A stretch of DNA of 64,000 bases from Ensifer sp. LC11 (GTDB lineage: Bacteria > Pseudomonadota > Alphaproteobacteria > Rhizobiales > Rhizobiaceae): the NCBI RefSeq assembly GCF_001695835.1, contig NZ_MBSO01000011.1:62001-126000 (forward strand), read 5' to 3'. The stretch's first letter is position 1, and every line of letters begins with the position of its first letter. Positions 63,687-64,000 of the stretch are shown here, one piece after another. A model generated the notes under the pieces. That model was not told the origin of the DNA and made no database searches. It saw only the letters and a program-made list of their open reading frames with translations. A program made the translations under genes and the position numbers.

Positions 63687-64000
63687 ATGACTGAAAAAAT
63701 GACCCTTGCCGTGATCTATGGCAGCGCGCGCCAGGGGCGCTTCTGCGATACGGTCGCCAACTGGTTGATCCGCGAGCTTTCGGCATCGGAAACCTTTACC
63801 CTGACGGTGATCGACCCGGCGCGGCTCAGAACCTCCCGCGGCCTCGGCGCCGCGGTCAATCCGGGCGAGTGGCTGGAGCGCAAGATCGCTGAGGCCGACG
63901 CCTTCATCATCGTCACGCCCGAATACAATCATGGCTATCCGGCGGCGCTGAAGGAGCTGATCGATTCGGTCTACGAGCCGTGGCATGCCAAGCCCGTCGC
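63687..64000 (+). CDS. NADPH-dependent FMN reductase, N-terminal part
   Basis: The first 104 residues lie in the window and the gene runs off the right edge. A good ribosome site (CAGGAGCC) precedes ATG 63687. MTLAVIYGSARQGRFCDTVANWLIRE holds the flavodoxin-like FMN phosphate loop (GS-x-R), and DAFIIVTPEYNHGYPAALKELIDSV the flavin site (TPEYN-x-G/S-x-P). Members reduce FMN or quinones with NAD(P)H. It is under the SoxR-type promoter, so it likely answers redox-cycling stress. Confidence 0.9.
   Translation, partial: MTEKMTLAVIYGSARQGRFCDTVANWLIRELSASETFTLTVIDPARLRTSRGLGAAVNPGEWLERKIAEADAFIIVTPEYNHGYPAALKELIDSVYEPWHAKPV

Overview
The window reads as core chromosome of a Rhizobiaceae bacterium of the Sinorhizobium/Ensifer group. 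The evidence is uniformly high GC with strong third-position bias, several proteins that look like their S. meliloti counterparts (a 770-residue Dme malic enzyme, BluB, and SinI/SinR-type quorum-sensing proteins lying side by side, an order I remember from that chromosome), and intergenic two-palindrome repeats that fit the Rhizobium-specific intergenic mosaic elements (RIME). No rRNA, tRNA, CRISPR array, phage, transposase or defence island was seen. Most of the window is ordinary, well-packed housekeeping sequence, and the interest lies mainly in regulation and in repeats.

Layout. 0-8 kb: start of an amino-acid binding protein, a large OmpA-type protein with tandem repeats, a polysaccharide deacetylase, a Sel1-repeat protein, mobB/mobA and a drug/metabolite exporter. 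8-18 kb: a chemotaxis receptor, a palindromic repeat array, moaA, a DUF971 protein, a MarR regulator divergent from an alpha/beta hydrolase, a flavin-type oxidase, two peptidoglycan enzymes and a diguanylate cyclase. 18-28 kb: fumC, a large L,D-transpeptidase, gph, rpiA, a DUF2059 protein, gor, class II DAHP synthase and a GFA protein. 28-34.6 kb: an unrecognised protein, a TadG/TadE pair, a DUF1003 gene that appears frameshifted, and an LTA-synthase-type transferase. Three RIME-like elements sit between 25.7 and 32.5 kb.

34.6-46 kb: nadE behind a plus-strand terminator-like hairpin, a beta-propeller protein, an ankyrin protein, a CHASE4-GGDEF protein, a LacI regulator divergent from a PhyH dioxygenase/SDR pair, and bluB preceded by a clear cobalamin riboswitch. 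46-54.5 kb: a DUF2865 protein, sinI and sinR homologues with a 20-bp lux-box palindrome between them, dme, an LpxH-like phosphoesterase, an MFS transporter and a dipeptide-epimerase-type enzyme. 54.7-59 kb: a complete Mla-type lipid transport operon (permease with STAS domain, ATPase, MCE protein, lipoprotein). 59-64 kb: a BON protein, a 58-residue secreted peptide, an S41-like membrane protease, hemF, a small unknown protein, and soxR divergent from an FMN reductase gene across a SoxR-type promoter with 19-bp spacing.

How the genes work together. Several encode cell-envelope upkeep (OmpA, two YkuD transpeptidases, M15 peptidase, LTA-type transferase, Mla system, LpxH-like enzyme). Others feed cofactor synthesis (Moco: mobA, mobB, moaA; NAD: nadE; B12: bluB; haem: hemF) or central and redox metabolism (fumC, dme, rpiA, aroG, gor). 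The regulatory sites visible in the DNA are a riboswitch, a lux box, a sox box, a MarR-type operator and several intrinsic terminators.
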